Below, one piece after another: positions 46,929 to 54,559 of a DNA stretch of 54,559 nt. Both the position numbers and the translations under genes were made by a program. A model generated the notes under the pieces. That model saw nothing but the letters and a program-made list of their open reading frames with translations. It searched no databases and was not told the DNA's origin. The DNA is from Methanothermococcus sp. (lineage in GTDB: Archaea; AGJL01; Methanococci; Methanococcales; Methanococcaceae): positions 1-54,559 of the forward strand of contig NZ_WAKW01000049.1 of NCBI RefSeq assembly GCF_015523155.1, in the 5' to 3' direction. The first letter of the stretch is position 1; each line of letters opens with the position of its first letter.

Positions 46929-47249
46929 AATAGACCCTCCTATTAAAATTATAAATTAAATTCTGTTAAATTAAAATTAATAAAAATATTTTAACACTTA
47001 AAACCAAGCTTTTACATTTTTATACGAATACTTAAAGCATGGTTTAAATATCTCATTTAAAAATCTTTCCGATTTACTCACTTCGTTCGTAAATAATAAT
47101 AAAAAAATAATAATTTCATAATGCCTATAAAATTATTTATATTTAGTTTTGGGTTATAAAAACCAAAAGGTTTTATAAAAAATTTAATTTTTATATATAG
47201 AAAATAATTAATTTAGAAATAAGTTTTTTTATTTATTTCTATCTCATAT
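46929..47249. other. 321-bp intergenic region between psmB and aCPSF1
   Basis: I see no gene here. The region is AT-rich. It holds a hairpin at 47154-47178 (TTATAAAAACC-AAAA-GGTTTTATAA, one bulge), about 75 nt 3' of psmB, that could be a terminator or processing site. It also has a CTCACTTCGTTCGT stretch at about 47077-47091 related in pattern to the CTCGCTTCGCTCGT core of tRNA-linked repeat copy 2. The aCPSF1 promoter must also lie here. Confidence 0.5.
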
Positions 47250-47915
47250 TTATTTTCTTCTTTTACTTTTTATTTTTTCCACCATGTCTTCGATTTCTTC
47301 ATTCGGATAGATTTTTACTCCATTTTTATCAATTACTGCGAGAGAAACACCATTTCCAGAATATGCATCTCTCTCCATGGCGGATACGAGTGCTTTAACT
47401 GCAAGTTCTTTTCCTTTGTTTAATGTCATATCTTTTTTATACTCTGCCTCTAAAACACCGAGGGCAGTAGGAGACCCAGAACCGGTGGCAGTAAATGAAG
47501 TTTCTTCATTTAATCCTCCAACAGGGTCAAGTGAAAATAATTCTGGACCGTGGAGGTTATCGTATCCACCAATTACCAATTGAGTTAAAAAAGGAAAATG
47601 TCTATTTCCATGCAATATGTTACTCAGCAATGTTGCGCAGGAATGTGGAGGCATGTAGTTTCCAGTTCTCATCTTGTATATTTTGGTTTCTGCGGAGATT
47701 AGTCTAACAAGTGATTGGGCATCTCCAACACTTCCTGCTATGGTCATTGCTATGTAGTCATCTATCTTATATAACTTTTTCGCTTCTTTGTCTGCTATAA
47801 GATTCCCCATTGTAGCTCTTTTATCAGTTGCCAATACTACACCGTCTTTGCATATCATTCCTATTGTGGTAGTCCCCTTCATGTATTCTTTATAGTGGTC
47901 GTTGGTTGCTATCAT
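47250..47915 (-). CDS. psmB: Proteasome beta subunit
   Basis: This 221-residue protein has a 14-residue propeptide ending MKG, cut before T15 of [21 protein letters not shown]. Thr15 is the N-terminal nucleophile, with the conserved Asp and Lys in the DKRATMG loop (Lys about 47). [31 protein letters not shown] and [13 protein letters not shown] are further beta-subunit motifs. It forms the inner rings of the 20S proteasome with an alpha subunit encoded elsewhere. GGAGGAT precedes the ATG. Confidence 0.97.
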   Translation of the reverse strand: MIATNDHYKEYMKGTTTIGMICKDGVVLATDKRATMGNLIADKEAKKLYKIDDYIAMTIAGSVGDAQSLVRLISAETKIYKMRTGNYMPPHSCATLLSNILHGNRHFPFLTQLVIGGYDNLHGPELFSLDPVGGLNEETSFTATGSGSPTALGVLEAEYKKDMTLNKGKELAVKALVSAMERDAYSGNGVSLAVIDKNGVKIYPNEEIEDMVEKIKSKRRK

Positions 47916-48062
47916 ATAAAATCCTCCTAAATTTAATAGTTATAAGATTATTAAAAAAGTAATTATTTATTATTTATTTTTATCTTTTATATACTTTTAA
48001 CATTTATTTTACTTATTATTTAAATTTTTATTTTAATTTTATTTTATTTTATCATTATATTA

Positions 48063-48446
48063 TTAATCATACTTATCTCCAACAATGTCTATTTTGTTAT
48101 TTTCTAAATCAATTTTATAGTGGAAACAGGTGTAATATCCCTCATGACATGCCCAGCCTGTCTGTTCAACAACAAACAATAAAGCATCTCCATCACAATC
48201 CTTATAAATTTCTTTAACTTTTTGCACATTTCCACTTTCTTCCCCTTTTTTCCAAAGTTTTTGCCTGCTGGTTGAGTAGTAGTGCATATATCCTGTTTCA
48301 AGGGTCTTTTTTAAAGATTCTTCATCCATAAATGCCGTCATTAAAACATTTTTTTCTTCATCTGTGGCTATGGCAATCAATAGTCTTTTTCCATCTATAT
48401 TTCTAAATTTTAGGTTTAAATTTTCAATTATTGGATCTATGTTCAT
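48063..48446 (-). CDS. hisI: Phosphoribosyl-AMP cyclohydrolase
   Basis: This 127-residue protein has the HisI motifs [60 protein letters not shown] and GYYTCF. The Asp cluster and three Cys bind Mg and Zn. It opens the adenine ring of PR-AMP in histidine synthesis. It is the stand-alone archaeal form without the HisE domain. GGTGT precedes the ATG. It lies 36 bp after hemA, so it may be cotranscribed with the tetrapyrrole genes. Confidence 0.97.
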   Translation of the reverse strand: MNIDPIIENLNLKFRNIDGKRLLIAIATDEEKNVLMTAFMDEESLKKTLETGYMHYYSTSRQKLWKKGEESGNVQKVKEIYKDCDGDALLFVVEQTGWACHEGYYTCFHYKIDLENNKIDIVGDKYD

Positions 48447-48482
48447 AATAACACCTTAATGTATATTATTTTAATTATTTTT

Positions 48483-49655
48483 TTATTTTTTATATTTTTT
48501 CGATAATACATTAACTATTTTTTTAAGGGTTTCTTTATCGACACAATCGCCATGGACAAATTTAACGAAATCATGGATTATCCTTTTTGCAAAAACCTCT
48601 GAAAATTTTTCTAAAACTTTTTCCGGCTCTTTTCCGTTTTCCATCATTTTCAGTGCTTTTTCAACCTCCTTTTTCCTTATATGTTCAATATAATTATCGT
48701 AATCTTTTATGATGTCCTCAACATTAAGTTTCTTCAACTGCTTTAAAAGAATCCTGAGCTCATCCTCAATAATAGTTTCAACAATAGGTATTTCATTTTT
48801 TCTCTTTTTTAGGTTCTCATCAGATACTAATCTTAAATCGTCAATGGTGTATAATATAATATTTGGGAGCTCCCTAACATTATCATCTACATCCCTAGGG
48901 TTTGCAATATCTACAATTATCTTTTTTCCTTCAATGTCTTTAAGATTTGATTTATCCAATATGTGGTGTGGAGAAGCCGTGGCACAGATAATTATATCGC
49001 TGAAGTTCAATGCCTCTTTAAGTTTGTCGAAATGAACTGCCATTCCTTTTAACTCGTTTGCAAGTCGTTCTGCTCTTTCATAAGTCCTGTTTGCAACCAC
49101 TATTGCCTTTGTATTTTTTTCAATCAATGCCTTTGCCACAAGCGTTCCTATTTCACCTGCTCCTATAACCAGTATATTTTTATTTTTCAGACCCACGGTT
49201 TTTTCAACGAGCTCGACAGCAGCACTGCCTATGGACACCCCCCCTTTGTTTATTTTTGTTTCTCGTCTAGCTCTCTGACCCACATGTATAGCCTTTAAAA
49301 ATATGGTATCTAAGTATCTTGTAGTTTTTCCATGTTTTTTTGCATTGTAATGACTTTTTTTAATCTGGCCGATAATTTGGTCTTCACCAACAATCATGGA
49401 TTCAAGTCCTGATGCTGTTCTTAAAAGGTGAAGTATAGCATCGCCGTCTTTTAAAATATCAAATCCTTTAAAATCATCATTTAAATTATTCAAATCTATA
49501 TTGGAACAGGAGTTATCGAAATATATTTCGATTCTATTGCAGGTTTGAAGCAAAATACAGTTGTCATATTTTTTGTAGAATTCCTCTTCATCAAACCTTA
49601 ATTTTTCGAGCTCTGAAACAGGATACTTTTTATAATCTGCCATAAATAACAGCAT
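48483..49655 (-). CDS. hemA: Glutamyl-tRNA reductase
   Basis: This 390-residue protein has the catalytic Cys in [11 protein letters not shown] (about 34-44), [20 protein letters not shown] (about 88), [20 protein letters not shown] (about 129), the NADPH loop [15 protein letters not shown] (about 163) and a C-terminal dimer helix. It reduces Glu-tRNA to glutamate semialdehyde for tetrapyrroles (F430, corrinoids, siroheme). GGTGT precedes the ATG at 49655. Fourteen bases separate it from the precorrin-2 dehydrogenase-like gene upstream. Confidence 0.96.
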   Translation of the reverse strand: MLLFMADYKKYPVSELEKLRFDEEEFYKKYDNCILLQTCNRIEIYFDNSCSNIDLNNLNDDFKGFDILKDGDAILHLLRTASGLESMIVGEDQIIGQIKKSHYNAKKHGKTTRYLDTIFLKAIHVGQRARRETKINKGGVSIGSAAVELVEKTVGLKNKNILVIGAGEIGTLVAKALIEKNTKAIVVANRTYERAERLANELKGMAVHFDKLKEALNFSDIIICATASPHHILDKSNLKDIEGKKIIVDIANPRDVDDNVRELPNIILYTIDDLRLVSDENLKKRKNEIPIVETIIEDELRILLKQLKKLNVEDIIKDYDNYIEHIRKKEVEKALKMMENGKEPEKVLEKFSEVFAKRIIHDFVKFVHGDCVDKETLKKIVNVLSKKYKK

Positions 49656-49669
49656 AATTACACCAATTT

Positions 49670-50305
49670 CTATTTGTATTTATCAATTAATTCTAAAAAT
49701 TCTCTTTTAAAATCTTCATTTTTAAACACTTCTTCAAGAATCTTTTTTCTATCCTTCTGTAAAGAAATATTGTTTTTCAAAAAATCCCTTAAATTGTTTT
49801 GAATAAGTATTTCATATTCGTGATTCTTTAAATAGTTTTCAACAAGTTTTCTTATATTTTTTGCTATCAATGGACTTTTTCCTTCTGTATATACTGTAAA
49901 ATATACTCCATCTACATTACAGTAGGCAGGTATTATTATATTAATATCCTTTTCAAAAGTAGACGAGCTGATGAATTTGTTTAATTTTTTTGAAATATTG
50001 ACTATTCGTTTATTGTTTTTCTCATCAATTGCAGTAATAATAAAATCATATTTTTGAATAGTATCTTTTAAATCATCATCCAACATATTGTTTATATCGC
50101 AAATTATAAATTCAACATTTCTATAATTATTTTCATATTTATTGATTTCCCCTCGACCAATATATTTTGTGTATATGGTTATTTTATCAGGATTTGCATG
50201 TAAAATTTTATTAAATCTTCTCTTCCCAACATCTCCAAATCCAAAAATACAGACTTTAAATCCTTTTAAATCAACGAATAGTGGTATCATATTATCTTTT
50301 TTCAT
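49670..50305 (-). CDS. Precorrin-2 dehydrogenase / siroheme-synthase N-domain-like protein
   Basis: This 211-residue protein matches the CysG N-terminal/Met8p type: [26 protein letters not shown] with a nucleotide loop (about 6-32), [16 protein letters not shown] (about 90), and [23 protein letters not shown] (about 137), which is the dimer/active segment. It would oxidise precorrin-2 to sirohydrochlorin, the branch point for siroheme and F430. It shares an operon with hemA (14-bp gap). The start may be residue 1 or Met6; neither has a strong ribosome binding site. Confidence 0.85.
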   Translation of the reverse strand: MKKDNMIPLFVDLKGFKVCIFGFGDVGKRRFNKILHANPDKITIYTKYIGRGEINKYENNYRNVEFIICDINNMLDDDLKDTIQKYDFIITAIDEKNNKRIVNISKKLNKFISSSTFEKDINIIIPAYCNVDGVYFTVYTEGKSPLIAKNIRKLVENYLKNHEYEILIQNNLRDFLKNNISLQKDRKKILEEVFKNEDFKREFLELIDKYK

Positions 50306-50405
50306 TAATTTTTATTATTATTTTTAATTATTTTTATTAATCTTTTAAATTACATATTTTTAATTATTTTTTTATTTTTTTATTCATGGTTATTTTACTT
50401 CATTG

Positions 50406-51488
50406 CTATTTATTCAGCAGTTCCTTATAAATTCCATCTATCCTTTTTGCAGTTTCTTTCCATGAAAATCTTTTTGAAAATTTTTTCCCGTTTTCACCCA
50501 TTTTTTTCCTTAAATCCTTATCATCAATTAAAATGTTTATTTTTTCCCTCAACATATTTGGATTTTTTGGTTCAACTAAAAAACCGTTGTAATTGTCCTT
50601 GATTAATTCAGAAATTCCTCCAACATTTGTTCCAATCGTGGCTTTTCCCGATGCCATGGCTTCAAGCAATACCATTCCAAGACCTTCTGAAATAGAAGGA
50701 AGCACTAAAAAACTGCATTTTTTAATATATTCAGAAACTTCTTTCTGGTTCTTTTTTCCAAGAAGTTCAATATTAGATATATTTTCTTTATCAATTCTGT
50801 TTTTAACAGCGTCGAATAAAACACCATCCCCAATGAGTTTAAAATTAAAGTCAATATCTTTAACTGCATCAATTAAAATATCAATGCCTTTTTGTGGAAC
50901 AAAGGAACCAACAAAAAGTCCATAATTTTCATCCTTATTGATGTCATAAAATAAATCAAAATCCACGCCGTTATAAACCACTTCTGTTTTATTTCGATAG
51001 GATTTTGGCAGTTGATTTTTTAAAAATTCGCTCACGCAGATGATTTTATCGCAGTTTTTAATGGCATAATTGAAAAATAGTTTTCCCACAGGATTTTTTG
51101 ATAGTTTTAATACATCGCTTCCGTGAAGTGTTAGTATGTGGGGGATGTTATATTTGTTTCTTAATAGAGCCCCTACAACACCCTGGGGAAATGCGTAATG
51201 GCTATGAATCATATCAATATCCATATCATTTAATAACTCTTTTCCAATTTCATATCCTCTGTGAGCATAACTTATTCCCCGAAGTTTTGGAATGTAAGGA
51301 ACCTCATGTATATGAATATTGGTAAAACTATTATAATTGTTATTATTATCATCCATCTCTTTTGATTTATAATTTAAAATATGAAATTCATAATCTCCAA
51401 GATTATTTAAGTTATTTATTATATTTTCAACATGAAAGGTGATTCCCCCTATATACGGATGAAATATTGTAGGCATAAGTATTTTCAT
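50406..51488 (-). CDS. GT4-family glycosyltransferase
   Basis: This 360-residue GT-B enzyme has PYIGGITFHVENIINNL (N-terminal acceptor side), HSHYAFPQGVVGALL and LTLHGSDV (about 115), VYNGVDFDLF (about 167) and the donor motif SISEGLGMVLLEAMASGKATIGTN (EX7E, about 260-284). A sugar donor such as UDP-hexose is expected; the acceptor (glycan, lipid or small molecule) is unknown. An Asn run (DDNNNNYN, about 47) fits the low-complexity trend of this genome. GGGGAT precedes the ATG. It stands alone. Confidence 0.88.
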   Translation of the reverse strand: MKILMPTIFHPYIGGITFHVENIINNLNNLGDYEFHILNYKSKEMDDNNNNYNSFTNIHIHEVPYIPKLRGISYAHRGYEIGKELLNDMDIDMIHSHYAFPQGVVGALLRNKYNIPHILTLHGSDVLKLSKNPVGKLFFNYAIKNCDKIICVSEFLKNQLPKSYRNKTEVVYNGVDFDLFYDINKDENYGLFVGSFVPQKGIDILIDAVKDIDFNFKLIGDGVLFDAVKNRIDKENISNIELLGKKNQKEVSEYIKKCSFLVLPSISEGLGMVLLEAMASGKATIGTNVGGISELIKDNYNGFLVEPKNPNMLREKINILIDDKDLRKKMGENGKKFSKRFSWKETAKRIDGIYKELLNK

Positions 51489-51571
51489 ATTATCCCCATT
51501 ATTGAAATAAAAAAATAAAAATAAAAATATGTCTTGACATAAAATATACTATAATACCATATTGATAAATA

Positions 51572-52165
51572 TTAGTGTTCTATATGTTGGTGTTCTTTCC
51601 ATTTAACAAATAAATAGTATTTTTGTGGTTCTTTTAACTCTTCTTCTATCCTTTTTGCAATGGCATCCAGTAAATTTCTATGCACTCTCTTTTCAACATC
51701 TTCAAAACTTTCAAATGGTTTTACCTCCCTTTCCTCAATTATTTTCCACATGGTAGTTTTACCAATACCTGGAAGGAGTTGAAGAGAATGCATTTTGTTT
51801 GTTATTGGTTCGCATTCATTTATAAATTGGATGAATCGTTTTTCATTCCTTTTAATTGCTTCTTTTATAACATAGAATAACTCTGTTTTTGCCGTAGGTG
51901 TTAATTCTTCATATTTTAACATTCTTGAAATATATTCTACCTTATCTCTCTTACCTTTTCCAATATAAACCCTCTCCGCCAATTCAACAGTTTTGCCATC
52001 TTTTAACACCAACTCCATTAATACAAATTGTTTTTCACCAAAAGCCTGTGCAATAGGCTTTCGTTGATGAAGTGGTCTTTTGTCCTTTGGATACCCATAT
52101 TCAAGAAAATCTAAAACATAGGCGTAGCTCTCAAACTTTCTCTTTTTAGATGTATGTCCTCTCAT
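51572..52165 (-). CDS. DUF655 protein with helix-hairpin-helix
   Basis: This 197-residue protein of the archaeal DUF655 family has an N-terminal OB-like region (SYAYVLDFLEYGYPKDKRPL) and a C-terminal helix-hairpin-helix LLPGIGKTTMWKIIEEREVK, with a basic start, so nucleic-acid binding is likely. The function is unknown. It sits in the conserved archaeal neighbourhood pus10 - L21e - Rpo4 - DUF655, which suggests a role in RNA or translation. The ORF track begins at GTG 52174, which lies in the ribosome binding site; ATG 52165 with GGGTG six nucleotides upstream is used. Confidence 0.85.
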   Translation of the reverse strand: MRGHTSKKRKFESYAYVLDFLEYGYPKDKRPLHQRKPIAQAFGEKQFVLMELVLKDGKTVELAERVYIGKGKRDKVEYISRMLKYEELTPTAKTELFYVIKEAIKRNEKRFIQFINECEPITNKMHSLQLLPGIGKTTMWKIIEEREVKPFESFEDVEKRVHRNLLDAIAKRIEEELKEPQKYYLFVKWKEHQHIEH

Positions 52166-52307
52166 ATTATGCACCCTGTAAATTAAAAAAATTGTGGAAT
52201 TAAAAATTTAAATTGTCTTTAATTATATAATGTATATATTAATAGAATAAAAACATATTGATTTAAAACAGATATGAAAAAAGTTTTATTTAATAAAAAA
52301 AATTTTA

Positions 52308-52631
52308 TTATTTGTATTGGCTTACAACATCCAATATTTCTTCCGAATTCTTTGGAATATCGGATTTGTAGAATATTAACTTTAAATCTTCCGTATCTTC
52401 TGGAAGTATATCTGCTATTTTAATTGCTGTTTTTTCATCCAACCCGAGCTCTACCAAATCTTTAACGAGATTTTCTACATCTTCGACACTCAATCGTGCA
52501 AATTTTTCTAAATAATCCAATGCACAGCCGTGCTCATAGGATAACTCGTCAATATTTGCTTTATTCTTAATCATCTCTTTAGCATGAGATATTGAGGTAT
52601 ACCTCTCAGAGATTATTTCTTTTCCTATCAT
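52308..52631 (-). CDS. rpoF: RNA polymerase subunit Rpo4 (RpoF, Rpb4 homologue)
   Basis: This 107-residue acidic protein matches archaeal Rpo4: MIGKEIISERYTSISHAKEM, then HGCALDYLEKFARLSVEDVE and LGLDEKTAIKIADILPEDTE DLKLIF with an HRDC-like helical end. With Rpo7 it forms the RNA polymerase stalk. The ORF track starts at 52643 (MGIIMIGKE); the family starts at MIGKE and a GGGT site lies upstream, so 52631 is chosen. It lies 61 bp after L21e. Confidence 0.93.
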   Translation of the reverse strand: MIGKEIISERYTSISHAKEMIKNKANIDELSYEHGCALDYLEKFARLSVEDVENLVKDLVELGLDEKTAIKIADILPEDTEDLKLIFYKSDIPKNSEEILDVVSQYK

Positions 52632-52692
52632 AATAATACCCATCTTAAAAAAGTTTTATTTTAAAAATAATTAATAAATATTAATAAAATAA

Positions 52693-52989
<297 letters not shown>

Positions 52990-53185
52990 GTTTATTCCTC
53001 CTGTTATGTTTAATGTGTTTAGTATATAAGCCGTTTAGAGTATATAAATATAAGGTATAATGTATAAACATATTTTTTACATATAAATATGTAATATTCT
53101 ATAAATAATTTCACTATAATATTTATTTTAGCTATAAAAAGTTATTGTTTTTATGTTTATATTTTTATATATTTTATATGAGATA

Positions 53186-54559
53186 TTAGTTTTCTCCATT
53201 TTCCATATCATGAACATCCAATACATCCAGCGTTTTACAGATGCATTTTTTATTTAAAATCTCTGAAACCGATGGAGAGGTTCTTCCCTCATCTCCACTT
53301 ATAAGCTCCTTTATATATAACCCACCATCGCAGTATAATGTGAGCTCGAAAGTTTTGGAATCTATCCTATTGGCACGTGCTTTATATACCTTACGAACCC
53401 TTACCAAGTCTGCTCTTCTGTGGGATACTCTTATAGGCGTTCTCTGATTTATGGTTAAATTTTCAAGTTTCACCACCAATTTTGAAATTTCGTCATCATT
53501 TACATCTTCTTCACATTCTACAATAGCGAGATAGGTTTTTTTGTGGGGCTCATTTTTGAAGAAAACAACATCTTTTCTAACGCCGTAATCTAAATTAAGA
53601 ATTTCTACCTTTCCACTTTTATTTACTTCCTCTTTAAGTTTTTCTAAATCAGCCTTTCTTATTTTCGGTTCTTTTATTTGGAGAACAAAAGGTCTTCCGT
53701 TTCCGAGCATTCTAACATCTATATCTTCTCTTCCCGCACCGTGAAATGCCTCATCCCTTCCTTTAAATGCTTTCATAAAAGGTTCTGCTATTATCTCTTC
53801 AACAGAGGTGGGGTACTGTTTTCCCGTGTAATTACATTTTTCACACCCTTTTCCCCTACAATACCTACAAGGCCAGTGCGTTTGTGGAATGCCCCTCAAG
53901 AGTTTTCTATATCTTCCTTTTATAAATATGGGGTTTATTTGTAGTTTTATCTTCCTATTATATGGATTTATCATAATCACAATATCGGGGCTGTTTTTAT
54001 CCACAATCTTTCCAGTTTTTTCAACGAGCATTTTACCCATAACCCTATTAAATTCTTGCCTTATACTTTCCATATATGGTGTTTCAAGTTCTTTTTCAAG
54101 TTCTTTTATATTCTTTGGAAGCATGGTTCCAACTAAGAATGTTTCATATTCGTAATCCTTTAATAAATCTATTACTTTTTCTGAAATGATTTCTAAATTT
54201 TCCTTACTAAAGATATTTTTACACCAAGGGCATAAATCTACTTTTTTTTCTTCTTTATTTATCTCTTCTGGCATATCTATTAATTTTATTTCAGTTAATC
54301 CGCTTTTATATCTATATTTTAACTGTTCCTTTATTTTTTTTATTTCTGATTCTATTTTTAGTTTTATTTCCGAACATTCTTCTGTTTCTTCTCGGTCTTC
54401 TGATTCAGCTAATTCATTATATTTTTCCATTAGAGTTAGTAATTTTGATTCCAATTCAATTGCTTTTACAATTTTTAGCGATTTTCCTCTTTCATAATTT
54501 GATGTATGCAGTAGCTTTGCATAAAGTCTTCCAAAACATCTATGGCACAAGGGGTATTT
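53186..54559 (-). CDS. pus10: tRNA pseudouridine synthase Pus10 (5' end outside the window)
   Basis: About 457 codons are visible. The ORF track starts at a TTG (54550), but the frame stays open to the edge and reads KYPLCHRCFGRLYAK, so the real start lies outside. Zinc-binding CHRC and LCPWC form the N-terminal accessory domain, followed by a THUMP-like part (CRYCRGKGCEKCNYTG), the catalytic GAGREDIDVRMLGNGRPFVL (Asp, about 271-290) and a C-terminal pseudouridine synthase core ending EGRTSPSVSEIL. Pus10 modifies U54 and U55 of archaeal tRNA. Confidence 0.95.
   Translation of the reverse strand, partial: KYPLCHRCFGRLYAKLLHTSNYERGKSLKIVKAIELESKLLTLMEKYNELAESEDREETEECSEIKLKIESEIKKIKEQLKYRYKSGLTEIKLIDMPEEINKEEKKVDLCPWCKNIFSKENLEIISEKVIDLLKDYEYETFLVGTMLPKNIKELEKELETPYMESIRQEFNRVMGKMLVEKTGKIVDKNSPDIVIMINPYNRKIKLQINPIFIKGRYRKLLRGIPQTHWPCRYCRGKGCEKCNYTGKQYPTSVEEIIAEPFMKAFKGRDEAFHGAGREDIDVRMLGNGRPFVLQIKEPKIRKADLEKLKEEVNKSGKVEILNLDYGVRKDVVFFKNEPHKKTYLAIVECEEDVNDDEISKLVVKLENLTINQRTPIRVSHRRADLVRVRKVYKARANRIDSKTFELTLYCDGGLYIKELISGDEGRTSPSVSEILNKKCICKTLDVLDVHDMENGEN

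Noticed and set aside
47069-47098. CTCACTTCGTTCGT stretch as a fourth tRNA-linked repeat
   Set aside because: It lacks the TTAGGTTCCAA half and is not beside a tRNA gene; the similarity is limited to the CTTCG core.
54548-54550. TTG as the start of Pus10
   Set aside because: The frame stays open to the window edge with family-like residues (KYPL before CHRC), so the gene extends beyond the window.

Overview
The window is a dense, AT-rich (roughly 30 % G+C by eye) archaeal chromosome segment. It reads as a hydrogenotrophic methanogen of the order Methanococcales. The basis is the set of GTP cyclohydrolase III, CofD (coenzyme F420), MptE (methanopterin), MesD-type methionine synthase, archaeal MAT, ThiD-ThiN, aCPSF1, NreA, Pus10, Rpo4 and L21e. 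GGTGAT-type ribosome binding sites, frequent TTG/GTG starts and methanococcal tRNA promoters (TATA box plus TGCAAGT-like start box) agree with this. Many proteins closely resemble Methanocaldococcus jannaschii ones, but Asn-rich inserts and base use point to a Methanococcus/Methanothermococcus-like genome. I do not assign a species.

Layout. 1-3.9 kb: the start of an Hmd-related gene, tRNA-Ala, purM, a DUF89 phosphatase, crcB, tRNA-Arg, a UPF0200 kinase-like protein and a class III (type IV-like) pilin. 4-6.5 kb: a large Ski2/Hel308-like helicase. 6.5-7.1 kb: two tRNA-Gly genes with a 25-bp duplication of one tRNA 3' end. 7.1-16.6 kb (all minus): a DUS-like protein, GTP cyclohydrolase III, cofD, a glycosyltransferase, a secreted CWB2-like protein translationally coupled to a membrane-spanning winged-helix regulator, mesD and ade. 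16.7-16.9 kb: relics of a TnpB (IS200/IS605-type) element abutting an HD-domain gene. 17.7-19.2 kb (plus): a cysteine-rich small protein and an A24 prepilin peptidase. 19.3-26.8 kb: a six-gene complex I/hydrogenase-4-like operon whose large subunit lacks all four Ni-Fe cysteines. 26.9-33.6 kb: valS, tRNA-Leu, a HAD protein, mat and thiD-thiN. 33.7-38.5 kb: mptE, a radical SAM activase-like protein, an MBL-fold protein, nreA, tRNA-Ser and nadM. 38.5-41.1 kb: an HTH protein divergent from a small tyrosine recombinase, then a B12/radical SAM protein. 41.2-50.3 kb: hypE, ilvH-ilvB, aCPSF1, psmB, hisI, hemA and a precorrin-2 dehydrogenase-like gene. 50.4 kb to the end: a GT4 glycosyltransferase and the conserved pus10 - rpl21e - rpo4 - DUF655 cluster.

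Most genes are core metabolism and information processing. Signals that the gene list does not explain are: (i) a strong excess of the palindrome GAGCTC (about 60 copies in my hand count, in all reading frames and between genes); (ii) a short repeat placed 3' of three tRNA genes; (iii) the tRNA-Gly 3'-end duplication at exactly 100 bp; (iv) a 10-7-10 inverted repeat just upstream of the tyrosine recombinase; (v) three GAGAAGTC hairpin repeats that look like TnpB right-end/guide-RNA scaffolds; (vi) Asn-rich in-frame expansions inside conserved enzymes. The two most interesting gene systems are the cysteine-less hydrogenase-related (Ehr-like) operon and the transmembrane regulator/CWB2 pair.
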